DNA from: Guillardia theta CCMP2712
Lineage: Eukaryota; Cryptophyceae; Pyrenomonadales; Geminigeraceae
Length of the DNA: 64,000 nt
Assembly (NCBI RefSeq): GCF_000315625.1
Contig: NW_005434551.1
Location: forward strand, 123,779-187,778
Reading direction: 5' to 3'
This document shows, one piece after another, positions 45,792 through 56,713 of the stretch. Position 1 is the stretch's first letter; each line of letters opens with the position of its first letter. A model generated the notes under the pieces. It searched no databases. It saw only the letters and a program-made list of their open reading frames with translations, and was not told the DNA's origin. The position numbers and the translations under genes are program-made.

Positions 45792-47159
45792 CGAGAATCA
45801 GAGGACGAGCTTTGAACAACAGCAGGTATCGCAGGGTCTGTGTGTGTTCGACGTGTTCACTGGTGAAAGACAAGATCTCCTGCGTTCGACGTGTTCGACT
45901 TGTTCGACTTGTTGACAGCGGCGGTGAGTGGATGGATGGGATTGGTTGGAGGAGTGAAAAATGCAGAAGAAATGCAGAGGATGACCTAGGTGAAGAACAC
46001 AAGACCGACGGTTTGGAAGGACAAAGAAAGGGGGGCGGGTTTTGGTTGATGTTTCGGTAGAGGGAAGGAGAAGGGGTACTGTCGGGGGCCAATGAAACTG
46101 CAGGAACGGGTGGGGTGTACAGTACTGTAGAGTATAGGTGGTACAACGAAGATCCAACAGTTTTTAGTCAAAAAGAGGGAGGGGTACTCGGGAAGCCCAT
46201 ATCAGTACTGTATAAGCTGTTCCTACCCCTTCCCCGCACAGTACGACAGAATCTCACGAGCTCACTACCTTTTAAAGGGTGCATGGAAGGACCCACATTT
46301 CACGTGCTTACTTCACCCCACCCCCGTCGGTCGCCCGCAAATTCCGAGGAGGGTGGGGGTAAAGGAGGATCGTAGGTCTTATCCCTGTTCGCTTTGTGTC
46401 AGGAATGAGGCGTTACCTCGGATCTAGCCAACAGATCGCTCTTGAACCTGCACCTTTCTAGGCTCCGATACCTGCCAAGAGCCTACACTGCCCATGGCAA
46501 ATGGAAGGAACAGACTTGTCTCATGTTTGTGGGTGAGGTTGGGCTTTATTCCGGTGACTTGAAAGAAGGAAGCGAGGATTTAACGAAGGAAGGAAAGCAA
46601 GCTTCGAGACAGAGAGAAGCTTGCTTCGATTCAAGAGAAAGAGTCATTTCACGCACCGTACAACGAGCTTCTGATTTTGATATCGATTTCTTTTTTAAGA
46701 TGAGATTTACGGTGAAGACACGACATCCCCTGGAAGCAGAACATAGTTGAGAGGACTTATCGCTTGAGTAAAGGGCCCATTCAAGATGTGCCTAGGCCAG
46801 CACCCAGTGTAGAATGCACTCCTCTAGATTCTCATTTCTTCAAACCCCGGCTGTGCTCAGTCTGATAGGTTGGACTAGATACTAGATCGTGTCTTCACTG
46901 TGACTATCCTCTCAAAAAGTCACTCAGACTCAGAGGACGATGTCACTTGAAGCTGCAGGCACAAAAGAATCAGTGTGCAACATATCCACAGCTTGTTTGC
47001 ATCTGGCAGCGAAGGGAGGCTCATCATCACATATTTGAGGCATTGAATACGCGTTTGGAAATGAAGATGCAACAGTTGCCTGTTACCATGGTGGGATAAT
47101 GGCACCCCAAAGCAGTCTTTCACTCTATCTCACTCTCTGCTTGGCAAAGCTGCTGCAAT

Positions 47160-47410
47160 GCTTCCGAATGAGATTCACGCCGGGCCGGGCCGCTTCACTC
47201 AGGACTGGGAGTTTCAACTTCGGAACGCAGCGGTGCAGTCAGCCTACCGCTGCACCGGCGGTGCAGCCGCTGAGCCGCTCAGTCAGCGCCGCTCGGACTC
47301 TATGCAAGGCTCGGATACTCACGGTGACTGCTCAAGTGCACCGCTCTCAGAGTCCCAGGCCGTTGAAGCCTTGCCGTCATCCGGTGTCAGGGAGTAGACT
47401 CTGCAGAATC
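47160..47410. repeat. GC island 6a
   Basis: Short GC-rich block (GCCGGGCCGGGCC, GCACCGGCGGTGCAGC) with palindromes. It is less extreme than the neighbouring island at 47.6-48.6 kb. Confidence 0.5.
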
Positions 47411-47619
47411 ACGAGTCATGATGATCTCAGCCTAGGCTGAGTGAAGCAGAGACTCGGCGAGTAGAAATATCACAGCGCTTTAGATAGCACGCACGGGAGC
47501 TGAAGAATGACCAAGTGGAAAGCTTAGAAGTGAGATTAAACTTCATGTTCACTTGAAGAACCGTTGCTACAAACACGGCACACAGGTCACTGAGAACTTC
47601 CGAACTCTTCCCTGTAGTT

Positions 47620-48640
47620 GTCTCGACCCCGGCCCCGCCGGGTTCTTGACAGCGCATGCCGCAGTGTTCTCCGGGCCCCGGCACCAAAAGGATATTCGTG
47701 TTATAATCCGTTCCCGGGAAGTTCAAGCATAACAAGCCTCCTCGACTCTCGGAGGCTGATTGTCCTCGTACAGGCTGATTTTTAACTCACGCGGCTTCAA
47801 GTTTGATTAAAGATCGGACTGCTCAGGACGGTCGACTCTTTCAACCGACATCCCGCCGGCGCTGTTAGTACAGGCACCGGGCCGTTAGTACAGGCACCGG
47901 CGGGCCGTTCAAGGTTAGTACAGGCACCGGACCGTTCCGTGACGGTCACGGTCGCCGGGACCGTGCGCCGCGGGTGGCCGCACGTGACAGTCACGTCACA
48001 GAGTCACAATGATGCGCCGGGCCCGGCCACTCGGAGACACATTGAACCCGGCGTTGAACACTCAGTGACCCGGCCCGCGCGGCGTGCACTGAGCCGGGCT
48101 GCGCTGACGGCCGGGACGGTGCCCGGCAGCCGCCGCGGCCGCCGGGCCGCCGGGCTTAGCCTGGCCCGGCCCCGGACCCCGGTAACGGCGCTTCAAGTCA
48201 GTGAACGCCGCCGGGTCAGTGACCCTTCAAGGCTTGAACGGGCCGGGCCGCCTCCGGCGGCGAGCCTCTGTTCACTGATCGGATCGATGATTCACGGTCC
48301 GAGTCACGTACCGCCGGGCCCAGGGTCACTCAGCGGCCAGGGGCCAGGCTCCGGCGTAGCGGCCTACAGCGGCCGGGCCACTGCCACAGCGGCCCGGTGC
48401 GGCGGTCACCGGGCACTCTCGGCCCACTTTTTCCCGTCGGATCGTTCGGGTGCCGGTGCCACGGTCCCCGACGGATCATCTCAGTCCCGGCCGCCGGATC
48501 CTGGCCTCGCCGCGGCCGGGCCGGGACGACCGTCATGATCCGAGCAGCGGCCCCGGCCCGGAGTGCCCCATGTGGGCGGCCGGCGGTCGGGCGGCAGCGC
48601 GGGCGCTGCCGGGCTTCGCTTTTACTGCCAATGATGTCCG
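47620..48640. repeat. GC-rich palindromic island 6b
   Basis: About 1 kb of GGCCGG, CCGGGCC, GTCACGG and CAGTGACC words. It includes three copies of GTTAGTACAGGCACCGG at about 47866-47930. Open frames of up to 199 codons cross it but follow repeat words. Confidence 0.7.
47720..47795 (-). repeat. Dispersed repeat copy D (partial)
   Basis: On the - strand it reads GAGTTAAAAATCAGCCTGTA, CGAGGACAATCAG and GTCGAGGAGGCTTG, matching the core of copies A and C with small insertions. Confidence 0.65.
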
Positions 48641-48789
48641 CAATACAATGGTTGGGTCGGCGAGGAGGACAAGGACGGAGAGTAGCACAATGCTCAGGGG
48701 CTCCTGTTCACATCGGCTATGCTTCTTGGCTACAGACCTTCGTCTCTATCGCTTTGTTGCCCGTCATACTGTCTACTTCTCTTAAATCT

Positions 48790-50105
48790 ATGGTGGAGAA
48801 GAGGAATATCTACAGGGACACTATGCAACGTCCAGGTCTTCTGCGACTGAGAGGAGGGCAAGATCGATCATCCCTGTTTGAGCCACACTTCATGCTTCGA
48901 GTTAAATGTGCAAACAGCAAATGGGGCGAGACAGGTTAGATATGTAGACCAAACCTAAGATCAAGTTGACAATGTGCAGTGGGTGTTGTTGGAAATAGTG
49001 CCAGTCTAGGGACATGGAGCTCCCCCATGGCGATGCGATGTGATGGCTCGGTAAGTTCGACACCTTTGCGCCACATGACTGAACCTATCGTGTCCTCAAG
49101 TGGCCCCAATGGAGAGTGGAGCTGCCCTGCCATCAAGGAGTGGACGTGATGGAGTATAAGTTCGTCAAAATGAATGATCATGGCCAAATCATTGAATGGG
49201 AGCCTGTGGAAAGCAATAGGTACTTTAGCAATGCTTCTTCAAATGAGAGTGAATTCGTTATTTTCTAGGCAACTTCTTCTCTTGAGCAATCTTGAGGGCA
49301 AGAGCGTAGACGATGGAGAGTATGGAAGAGTCTCTCGGATGGAAGTATGCACTTCGTGTCAATTGTTGCATGAATCAGGTTTACAGCTTAATTATCCCTT
49401 TCAGGCAATAATACAGGAACAAGTACGAGCGAAGGAGGCTGTTTACGCGGTCGATGAAGGTCTTTCTAATGAGCCAGTAGCTCCCTTACTTCTTTGCTGT
49501 CAGAAACGCAACCGCATGCCAATGACAAAGATGAAATTTTTTTGAAGAGAGCAAAGAAGAACAATGACAACCTCAAGGAGCAGGATGAGGAGGAGGCAGC
49601 CAGGAAGAAGGCGAAGGAGGAGGAGGAGGAGGCAGCCAGGAAGAAGGCGAAGGAGGAGGAGGAGGCAGCTAGGAAGAAGGCGAAGGAGGAGGAGGAGGAG
49701 GCAGCCAGGAAGAAGGCGAAGGAGGAGGAGGAGGAGGCAGCCAGAAAGAAGGCGAAGGAGGAGGAGGAGGAGGCAGCCAGGAAGAAGGCGAAGGAGGAGG
49801 AGGAGGCAGCCAGGAAGAAGGCGAAGGAGGAGGAGGAGGCAGCCAGGAAGAAGGCGAAGGAGGAGGAGGAGGAGGCAGCCAGGAAGAAGGCGAAGGAGGA
49901 GGAGGAGGCAGCCAGGAAGAAGGCGAAGGAGGAGGAGGAGGCAGCCAGGAAGAAGGCGAAGGAGGTTTCAGTAGGGGAAGTGTCGTCTGGAGCATCTTTG
50001 GATGAATCAGCTAGAATGTATAGTTCAAAGCAAGAGATGTCCTTGGTAACTTCCTTGTCGATGTGTATTCAATTTGCTTCTGATTATTTTGGCTTAGTTT
50101 CATGA
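48790..50105 (+). CDS. CBM20 starch-binding protein with long charged helical repeat
   Basis: CBM20 modules bind starch or glycogen. From ATG 48790 the exons are 48790-48934, 48980-49050, 49101-49219, 49269-49344, 49405-49459 and 49504-50105 (1068 nt, 355 residues, in phase). Residues ~35-115 form the module: FMLRVKCANSKWGET, VGVVGNSASLGTWS, WPQWRVELPC, VMEYKFVKMN and IIEWEPVESNR, with the Trp residues that contact glucan. After a linker comes a tract of about 13 units of AARKKAKEEEE (about 180-310), predicted to be one long charged helix, then a Ser-rich end. The frame is open upstream through a hydrophobic stretch (FVSIALLPVILSTS), so a signal peptide encoded before 48790 is possible. I see no catalytic domain. 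Confidence 0.82.
49590..49965. repeat. Coding minisatellite (27-33 bp units, GAGGAGG...GCAGCCAGGAAGAAGG)
   Basis: About 13 tandem units encoding AARKKAKEEE(E), differing only in the number of GAG codons. Units are nearly identical at DNA level, so length is likely to vary between strains. Confidence 0.92.
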
Positions 50106-51037
50106 TGAAAGGTTGAAGGAGGAGGTGGTAAGATTACTTGCTTCCTGCATGCCATGTGAATTAATTTTGCCCCTCTTCCGATTGGCAAGGAAAACTCCCA
50201 TGCGGTTAGAGCTTTTGATTCATCGATTAGAATGACCGTCTTAAGACGTATTCTAGGATGAAGTCAGGGTGGCCGAGTTACAGAGACAAAAGATTGAGGG
50301 CAGGATGAAGAAGGCACAACCCATGGTATCCCATTGCGACCCCTATCTCTGCTTGTGCTCCCTCACTTCACTCTCAAATTCATTTGTGTTTCTTTCATTT
50401 CTCATTTTTTTTTCAAGAACAAGAGAGGCTCGGATTTGCCATCGCTGAAGGTTATTATCATTGGTCTTCCTCTTGATTGCAATCATTGTGATCGTCCAAT
50501 CGATAGAATCGCATCCCGCGTGTTGTGGACGAGGTATAAGGCGATCAGTTTGTTTCCCCGAACTTGGCGAAAAGACTTGACCTTACGGACAGGTGAGAAC
50601 TGAGAGCCCAGGGCGCAGAGTAGCAAGCATTTCTCCCGTCAAGGCTGCTGGTATCAGCACGGTCCGAACAGGTGAGTGACCACCTCGGGATCATCTGCAC
50701 CTCACGACATTCGAAGAACAATCGCACGCCATCTCAGACGTGGCTCAAATCGATTCAACTGCAACAAAGAAGACAGTTAGAAGAAGGAGCGGGAATGCCT
50801 CGAAATCTCAGCATAGATCGTGAGGCTGTCAATTCCCTCAGAAAGCAGACAAACCGAATTGTGAATTGCTCGATCTGTCGCAGTCAGGCCAAGAGGGAGA
50901 GTTCATACCACTGCTTTCTACAAGTAATGTTATAGTGATGAAAGTCTACAGCATGCCGACATTTTACTTTCACTGTATTGATAGTATCACTCCGATCTCC
51001 TTATATCATGAGGTGTATTTGAACAGATACATCCTTG
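50106..51037. other. Intergenic, nothing recognised
   Basis: Between the 3' ends of the CBM20 gene and the convergent channel gene. It contains only short frames without motifs. Confidence 0.4.
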
Positions 51038-53541
51038 CTAGTCGAGAGCCAGTACTACAAGAAGATCCCCTGGTTGCCACTTCCTTGGCACACCCTTATC
51101 ACTTGGGTTCAATACTGTCTTGCATTCAGGAAATGTCTCATTGACAGACTTGAATCCAAGCAAAACTTCTCTGCGTTCTCTCACTCTCACAGATAAATCC
51201 CAGAACGAGAATTTATCCGACCTCTTGATATCGACGTAGTCTTCGACTTGGCGCAAGTATAATTCAGTTCCGTCTGCTGAAAGCAGCTCCGATAGGATCA
51301 TGTTCAAGTCACGGCATTCAGCAACTTGTGCAATAACAGCACTTACGATTTGATTGGACATCACGTAACCCTTGCAATTCACAACACTTAATAAACTTCG
51401 AGTTCGACTGTCAAGAATTTCACTAATCGGATCCTTTGCCCGGAGTGAGTTGGCCTCATCAATTTTTCCTTCAGCGATTAGCTCTTGCTTGCGTTTCTCC
51501 AGTAATTTTGACTGAATGTCTTGAATAATCAACAAACTGGCCAATGATCTACTGTCTGACGTCTGAATATTTGTTTGATCGGCATGATCAGCCAAAATCA
51601 ACAGAGAATCAAATTGGTCTACAGTGATTTCATCCCCCGAATAAAAAGAGTTACCATCCCTATCCACACGGACTTCTTTGATAACCATCAGATCACGTCT
51701 GATAATAGGATTTCCGACTGCATTCTTGATCACAAGATTCTTACATTTGAGCTCATCCTTGTTTCCCTTATCTTTCAAAAGCTCTACTCGCTCCTCGACT
51801 GGAACCGTATTGAACAGCCATAACTCACTGCCAGAAGTGACATATGCATCCAGTTGCATGATCATATCTGCCATGTCACGGCGCCATCCACAGAAAAGCA
51901 TTTTTTCCGTTTTCATCGGCAGCCTCTGCGGTACAGAGGAAACGTTCTTTTTCACTTTGTATGTACCATCATTCACGGTGTACGAATCGTTATCCTCCGC
52001 GAGAACTATGATCTGATCACCTTGTTCAATTCGCAAAGTGCTCAGAGGATTCAAGAGAACTCTTCCATCAACGCTCTTTTTTACCCCAATCGGAATTGCG
52101 TCATCAAATCTGCAGATTATGTCGCTGAATTGAAGCCCCTCAAGCTGTGGCCAATTTTCCAAATAAAACTCTGCACCTTCAAATCCCATCAAGCTTTCCA
52201 AGATGTATGCAAGCCCTGGCTGACGCGCGCATTGTATCATCAACCTTCCAATAATGTCGTGTGCAACGATGACTTCCGCAATGTCCACGGCGACAAGATT
52301 GACCAATTCTCGGTTATCTACGTCTTGCATCTCCACAACAACATGGCCTGCAAGGTTTTCCATTCCTTTTAGCGACAGAACCTGCCTGACCATTCTCGAA
52401 TCAGACTCATCTGGAGAAATATTGTCCGAAGCAAGCATAATGATACTCCTTGCAGAAAGCACACCAACTTTCAACAGGTCGTATTGTACCAAAGGGTTCC
52501 CACTGCGGAAAATCACTTCTGTACCCATCAGATTCAACGCATTTTCACGACTTTCGATAGCAGATTCCAATGTATCTTCCAAATCATTTTTGTCGTGCTC
52601 TGCGAGAACTACAATAACTCCACCTCCTTCACTCTCATTCGCAAATGCAATCTGCTGGATAATTGGAAGGCTTTTATCGTTCCATCCCAGCATCAAGGTA
52701 TGTCCACATTCTATCACTCTACTCTTGCCTTTCTTCAGATTATCGACTTGCTCTCCAATAGATTCTGAGATGATTCCGATCATCAACGCGAAAACCAACA
52801 TCCCGCCAATCGTGACACAGAAGGCAATAATTCTCTCAAGAGTTCCTTCAGTGTCTGCGTGGGTACCTGGGTCAGCAACATATGTCCACGACTTCCAAAG
52901 AGTAACAGATATGTCCTCTCCAGTCGATATGAGTAAAATGAATCCACCGAGTACAATCAGGACAAACGTAACCATTAGTAGCAATACTGGCTTTGCGAAT
53001 TCACTATTTGTGAAGTGATAATCTAGCCGATATTGCAATAATTCGCTGAGCGTGAATTGCATGGAAGTTACCTTTTTTTTGCGGATAAATGTGCAGTATT
53101 CGTTGTAGAGGAACCTCGAAATGTAGCCGCAACCAGAAAATATAAGCAACATTGTAAGGTACGGGGGTCCAGCCTCCATCTCCTTTGGCTGGTTTTCACA
53201 ATTCCTCTCTGGAAGCAATCTATCGTTGTGTTTTGATGATTTGTCTTCGACCAGTCTTTCGTTCTCTAATTCAAGCTTGGCAAGTCGATCATTTAGCAAC
53301 GCATTTGAATAATATGCTCCTACGACAACAGCTGTGTACGCAACTATCAAACAAGAAAGTACAAAGAAAACTCTTGGTTTCTCAAACATGAGTCCTCCAA
53401 TCTGTAATTTGGAGAAAAACGAAAGGAAACTCGTCACAGGTCGCAGAAGTGAAACTACACTCATACCTCTGATTGAAGCGATTGTTTCTTAGGGTCATTC
53501 TTTTCTGATTTGCAGTCGGCATCAACTTGAAAAGAAGCCAT
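51038..53541 (-). CDS. CASTOR/POLLUX (DMI1/SYM8)-type ion channel
   Basis: CASTOR/POLLUX channels are cation channels with large RCK-like ligand domains; in plants they act at the nuclear envelope in calcium signalling. Exons are 53541-53467 and 53401-51038 (812 residues, in phase). Four hydrophobic segments are seen: VFFVLSCLIVAYTAVVVGAY (about 35-55), YLTMLLIFSGCGYISRFLY, VLLLMVTFVLIVLGGFILLI and IIAFCVTIGGMLVFALMIGI. The pore-region text WTYVADPGTHADTEG (about 200) follows the family's ADxGxHA pattern. The rest is two RCK/TrkA-like halves (HTLMLGWNDKSLPIIQQIA, GVIVVLAEHD; KMLFCGWRRDMADMIMQLD, LLILADHADQ). The splice at 53402-53466 removes a stop and restores a clean N-terminus. Localisation cannot be read from sequence. 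Confidence 0.92.
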
Positions 53542-54165
53542 CACCCTTCGCCCCCTGTACGAGGATGCTAGCAGCGAGACAGGAGAGGAAACCTGAGGCA
53601 AATGACAATCAGGACGAGCTATGGAATAAGAGGATGATTGTCCGAGTTGGATGGAAATCAACCAGACATTTTGGATTTGAGTGAGAAAATCTTGAAACAA
53701 ATCAACATTGTCATGTAATGCTCAACGACATAAAACAGGCATGTAGCTGATGACTGTGTGAACTCACTTGTGTGTTGCTACTGCGATCTTTTTCTTGCTT
53801 TTTTTTCTTGCTTTTTTTTCTTCTTCTTTCCCCCTCACGCTAATAACAATCACGCGTTTCTAACACGATGTTCTCGGGGTGGGGTGTATACCCCACCCCT
53901 GCCAATCAGAGTACCCCCTAAAATTAAAGAAAACCGATCAGAGGCCACAGGTAGAGCTTGGAGGGTGGGTGTCCTGACATGTTTGAGTGGGCAGGGTAGG
54001 GTCAGCAGGGACGTGTTTCATCAAAGTGGGTGGGTACTAGAAGCCCGCGGCACTCCGCTGGTGAGCTGTCACCCCCTCCTACCCCACCCGTCCGCAAGGC
54101 TACAAGAAAGGAGTACAAGACTGTGTGGGTACCCCTCCACCACCCTTTAAGTTAAACACCGTACT

Positions 54166-54895
54166 GTACTTCACTCAAAGTTAAGTTAAAAATCAGTACG
54201 TGAAGGAGAGGCTGACTCGGAGACTCGAGCCTGAGGCTCCCGAGCCGGGCCCCGGCGAGCGGCCTGACCCTGCAGAGGCTGCCCGTCACACTCAGACTGC
54301 TCTTTACTCAAAGCTCGGTGGGCTACCGAGCTTTGAGTAAAGCCTAGTAACTGATACCTTCACTGCCCGGCAGGCTTACCAAGTTCGCCGGCTTGACCCT
54401 GACCGGGCCGGCGTACGGTACCGTCAGTTGATCGCCGAGCGGCGGCAAGTGACTGAAAAGATCTGATGATCGGACAGTGAGAACTCGGAACCGTAACCCG
54501 GCCGCAGGCTTATCCCGGCTGCCGACTGCTCAGTGTCCCCCCCCAAACTTAACTGATCATGGCGCCCGGCCCGGGCCAGATACCTTCACCGTCAGCCCCG
54601 TGTACGGTACATGATCACCGGGCCGGGCCTCCCCCCTCCCGGGCCCCGAGTGGGCCAGCCCGGCCGCGGTCACGGTTGAACCTTTGTTCAAAACTCACTG
54701 AGTTGACTGACTCAGCGCACGTACGGTCTAACTTGCGGCCCTTTACTCACTCAGCGGCCGCTGGAAAAAAAAAAACAGTGACGTCGGAGAGTAGAGGAGG
54801 CTTGACCCTGTGCGACATACGGCGAGAAGAGCCTCGGAGAAAAGACAACCCGGCAGAACCAACCCTCATCCTACTATCCGATTCCCGATCGGACA
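54166..54895 (+). repeat. Dispersed repeat copy B, split by GC-island DNA
   Basis: The left half (54180-54215, TTAAGTTAAAAATCAGTACG) and the right half (54788-54885, GTAGAGGAGGCTTGACCCTG then CGGCGAGAAGAG) are in the same order as copy A. About 570 bp of GC-rich DNA lies between them. Confidence 0.55.
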
Positions 54896-55370
54896 CACTA
54901 CTGCTGTGACCGTACGGTAACCTTGAGTCAAACTTGGGAAATAGGCCGGCGCGCTGAGCTCCGCGGCCCGGGCCGCCGCCCGCCGGCGCCCTCCGAGCCG
55001 GCCCTGAGTGCAGATGAAGGTCACAAGGTTTCTTACAATTGTGACCGTAGCACTGCCGGGCTGCGGCGGCCGCGTGAGCGGCGACTCCGATACGGTGCTC
55101 GGATGATCCCGGCGATAGTATCCCGGTCGGATGCCGGGGCCAGCCAGTGAATTTAACCGTGACTTCAAACGATGTCTTTGCACGGGGCCGGCCGGGCCAC
55201 CCGGTGAGTAGCCCAGGCCCTCAGCCGGGCTCGGACTCGGTGGCCGCGTGCCACGGTGACCCGGCGCCGTCGGACTCCCGGCAGGCACGGTCCGATCCGG
55301 CGGCCGGGGCGCCGGCCGGGTCACGGGTCTGGCATGCGGCACAGACTCCGACATACAAGCCTCTGAAACT
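54220..55370. repeat. GC-rich palindromic island 7
   Basis: More than 1 kb of GGCCCGGGCC, CCGGCCGG and GTGACCGTACGG words. Several long frames on both strands share the repeat words and are not gene-like. Confidence 0.68.
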
Positions 55371-55450
55371 CGCTGTTACATCCCTTTCTCATTGTATGCT
55401 GAGTTCTGAATCGACACTGCACAAACCTTGAATCAAGGGCTTGAATGATT

Positions 55451-56713
55451 CTAGCTCTCTTCTTGCAGCTTGAAGCCTGAGGATGCCAAATTTGAAAGTT
55501 CCCTACAGAAGGAGTGAAGTGGAAATCCCATCACCTGCCACAAAGACTCGTGACACTACAACCAGAGAAAAGCAAGAAGGAATTAGGATTCGGATAGACA
55601 CGGAGCTAGACTTAGAATAACAGTATGGCCGACAAGTCGCTATGAGCGTACATTGTAATAGCATCCACGTATTCCTTTCACAAAACATCCACCGAGAGAT
55701 TGGATCCCATATGCTCCAGCTTTATCCATGGGTTCGCCTGAATCAATGTATGCCTGCAATATGATAAGTCGTAATAATGTTTCAATTTGCCATTGTTTTC
55801 ACATTGATATCAGCATCTGTCAAATCAGCGAAAGAAACGCTCGTTTCCTCTACGAAACAATGCTCCTTAAGCTCTTCATTCTCACAATATCTTGGAAACG
55901 AAGGTGAGGAAGTCTTGACTTGTAGCAACAAGGCATATCACATTAGCGTCACTCCTGTGTAAACTTTATGCTCATTCCCGCTCAACATCCTTAGCATGCG
56001 GAATGCATGTGCATTGTCCTGTCCAGCTTGTTGAGAAAAAGAACAGCGATGATTAGCTCATACAGATGGTTTTTCAAGAATTTCTCCAGCGTAGACGACC
56101 ACCTATTCGTCAATACTCGTTTCAAATACAGTCATCACAAATATCGCAAATATGACCGTATCACCACCAACAACCATGCCTGGTCGATCTCCAAAGGAGC
56201 AGAGCCTGGTATAAATTCACAAGAGGCTATCTGGCATGGGGCTTTGCAGCACAAGCGAATCATACAAATCTACCTTTTCCAAACCTCCAATGATTTTTGC
56301 CTTGCGTTTTCTATCACATAACCTTGGGGCGAATATTTTGATTTGTCAAGGTTCTCCTCGAAGGTCGATGGAATTACTCTGACATTCAATCCAAGAATGT
56401 TTGATAAGATCTCCTTTCTACGAGGTGAGTTTGAAGCTAGAACGAAATCTACCTGTTTCAAACTTTTCAAACGATCGAGGATCATTGAGACTTCTCCTGT
56501 CTTTGTTGTACAACGGATTGAACAGGACAATCGTGGGAAATGTCCAGAAGGATTCAGAGCAAAGGGGAGCACAGAAGGGACGTGAGCTAGAATAGAAGCA
56601 ACGGTCAGCAAGGACAACTTTGCGATGCTAGAGCGCCCCGGCTGTGTCCTCATCGCACCACTTATTAGTGCCGTTATAAAAATAATTCTGGTGCTTTGAG
56701 TGAAAGGTATCAA
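55451..56713 (-). CDS. Maf-type nucleoside triphosphate pyrophosphatase
   Basis: Maf proteins hydrolyse non-canonical or modified NTPs to monophosphates, keeping them out of nucleic acids. Exons are 56713-56274, 56205-56157, 56102-56064, 56018-55942, 55890-55803, 55753-55652 and 55534-55451 (879 nt, 292 residues, all in phase). Core motifs are [12 protein letters not shown] (about 92-103), [77 protein letters not shown] and a final [11 protein letters not shown]. Length beyond the usual ~200 comes from an N-terminal extension of about 85 residues with hydrophobic and Arg/Ser-rich stretches, suggesting organelle targeting. A shorter start within the first exon ([10 protein letters not shown]) is an alternative. 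Confidence 0.93.

Larger units (their letters stand above)
45792..48789. other. Long intergenic stretch with GC islands 6a/6b
   Basis: 45845-45920 has tandem TTCGACTTG/TTCGACGTG units upstream of the armadillo-like gene. 46050-46380 has CCCCACCC/GGGGTACT tracts. 46440-46750 holds a 102-codon frame without recognisable motifs. 47160-47410 and 47620-48640 are GC islands, and a dispersed repeat copy lies at about 47720-47795. No supported gene. Confidence 0.45.
53542..55450. other. Intergenic: channel upstream region and GC island 7
   Basis: 53790-53830 is T-rich. 53876-53899 holds a hairpin of GGGGTGGGG and CCCCACCCC arms. 53900-54170 has further CCCC/GGGG tracts. 54180-55370 is a large GC island with a dispersed repeat in two halves. 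Nothing coding is recognised. Confidence 0.5.

Noticed and set aside
47939-48538. 199-codon frame in GC island 6b, and similar long frames at 54.9-55.35 and 43.27-43.63 kb
   Set aside because: GC-rich islands lack stop codons by composition, frames exist on both strands, and the protein text just repeats the island words.
49564-49995. Arg/Gly-rich (+) and Pro/Ser-rich (-) frames over the CBM20 repeat
   Set aside because: Shadow frames of the AARKKAKEEEE minisatellite; the frame that joins CBM20 in phase is the real one.
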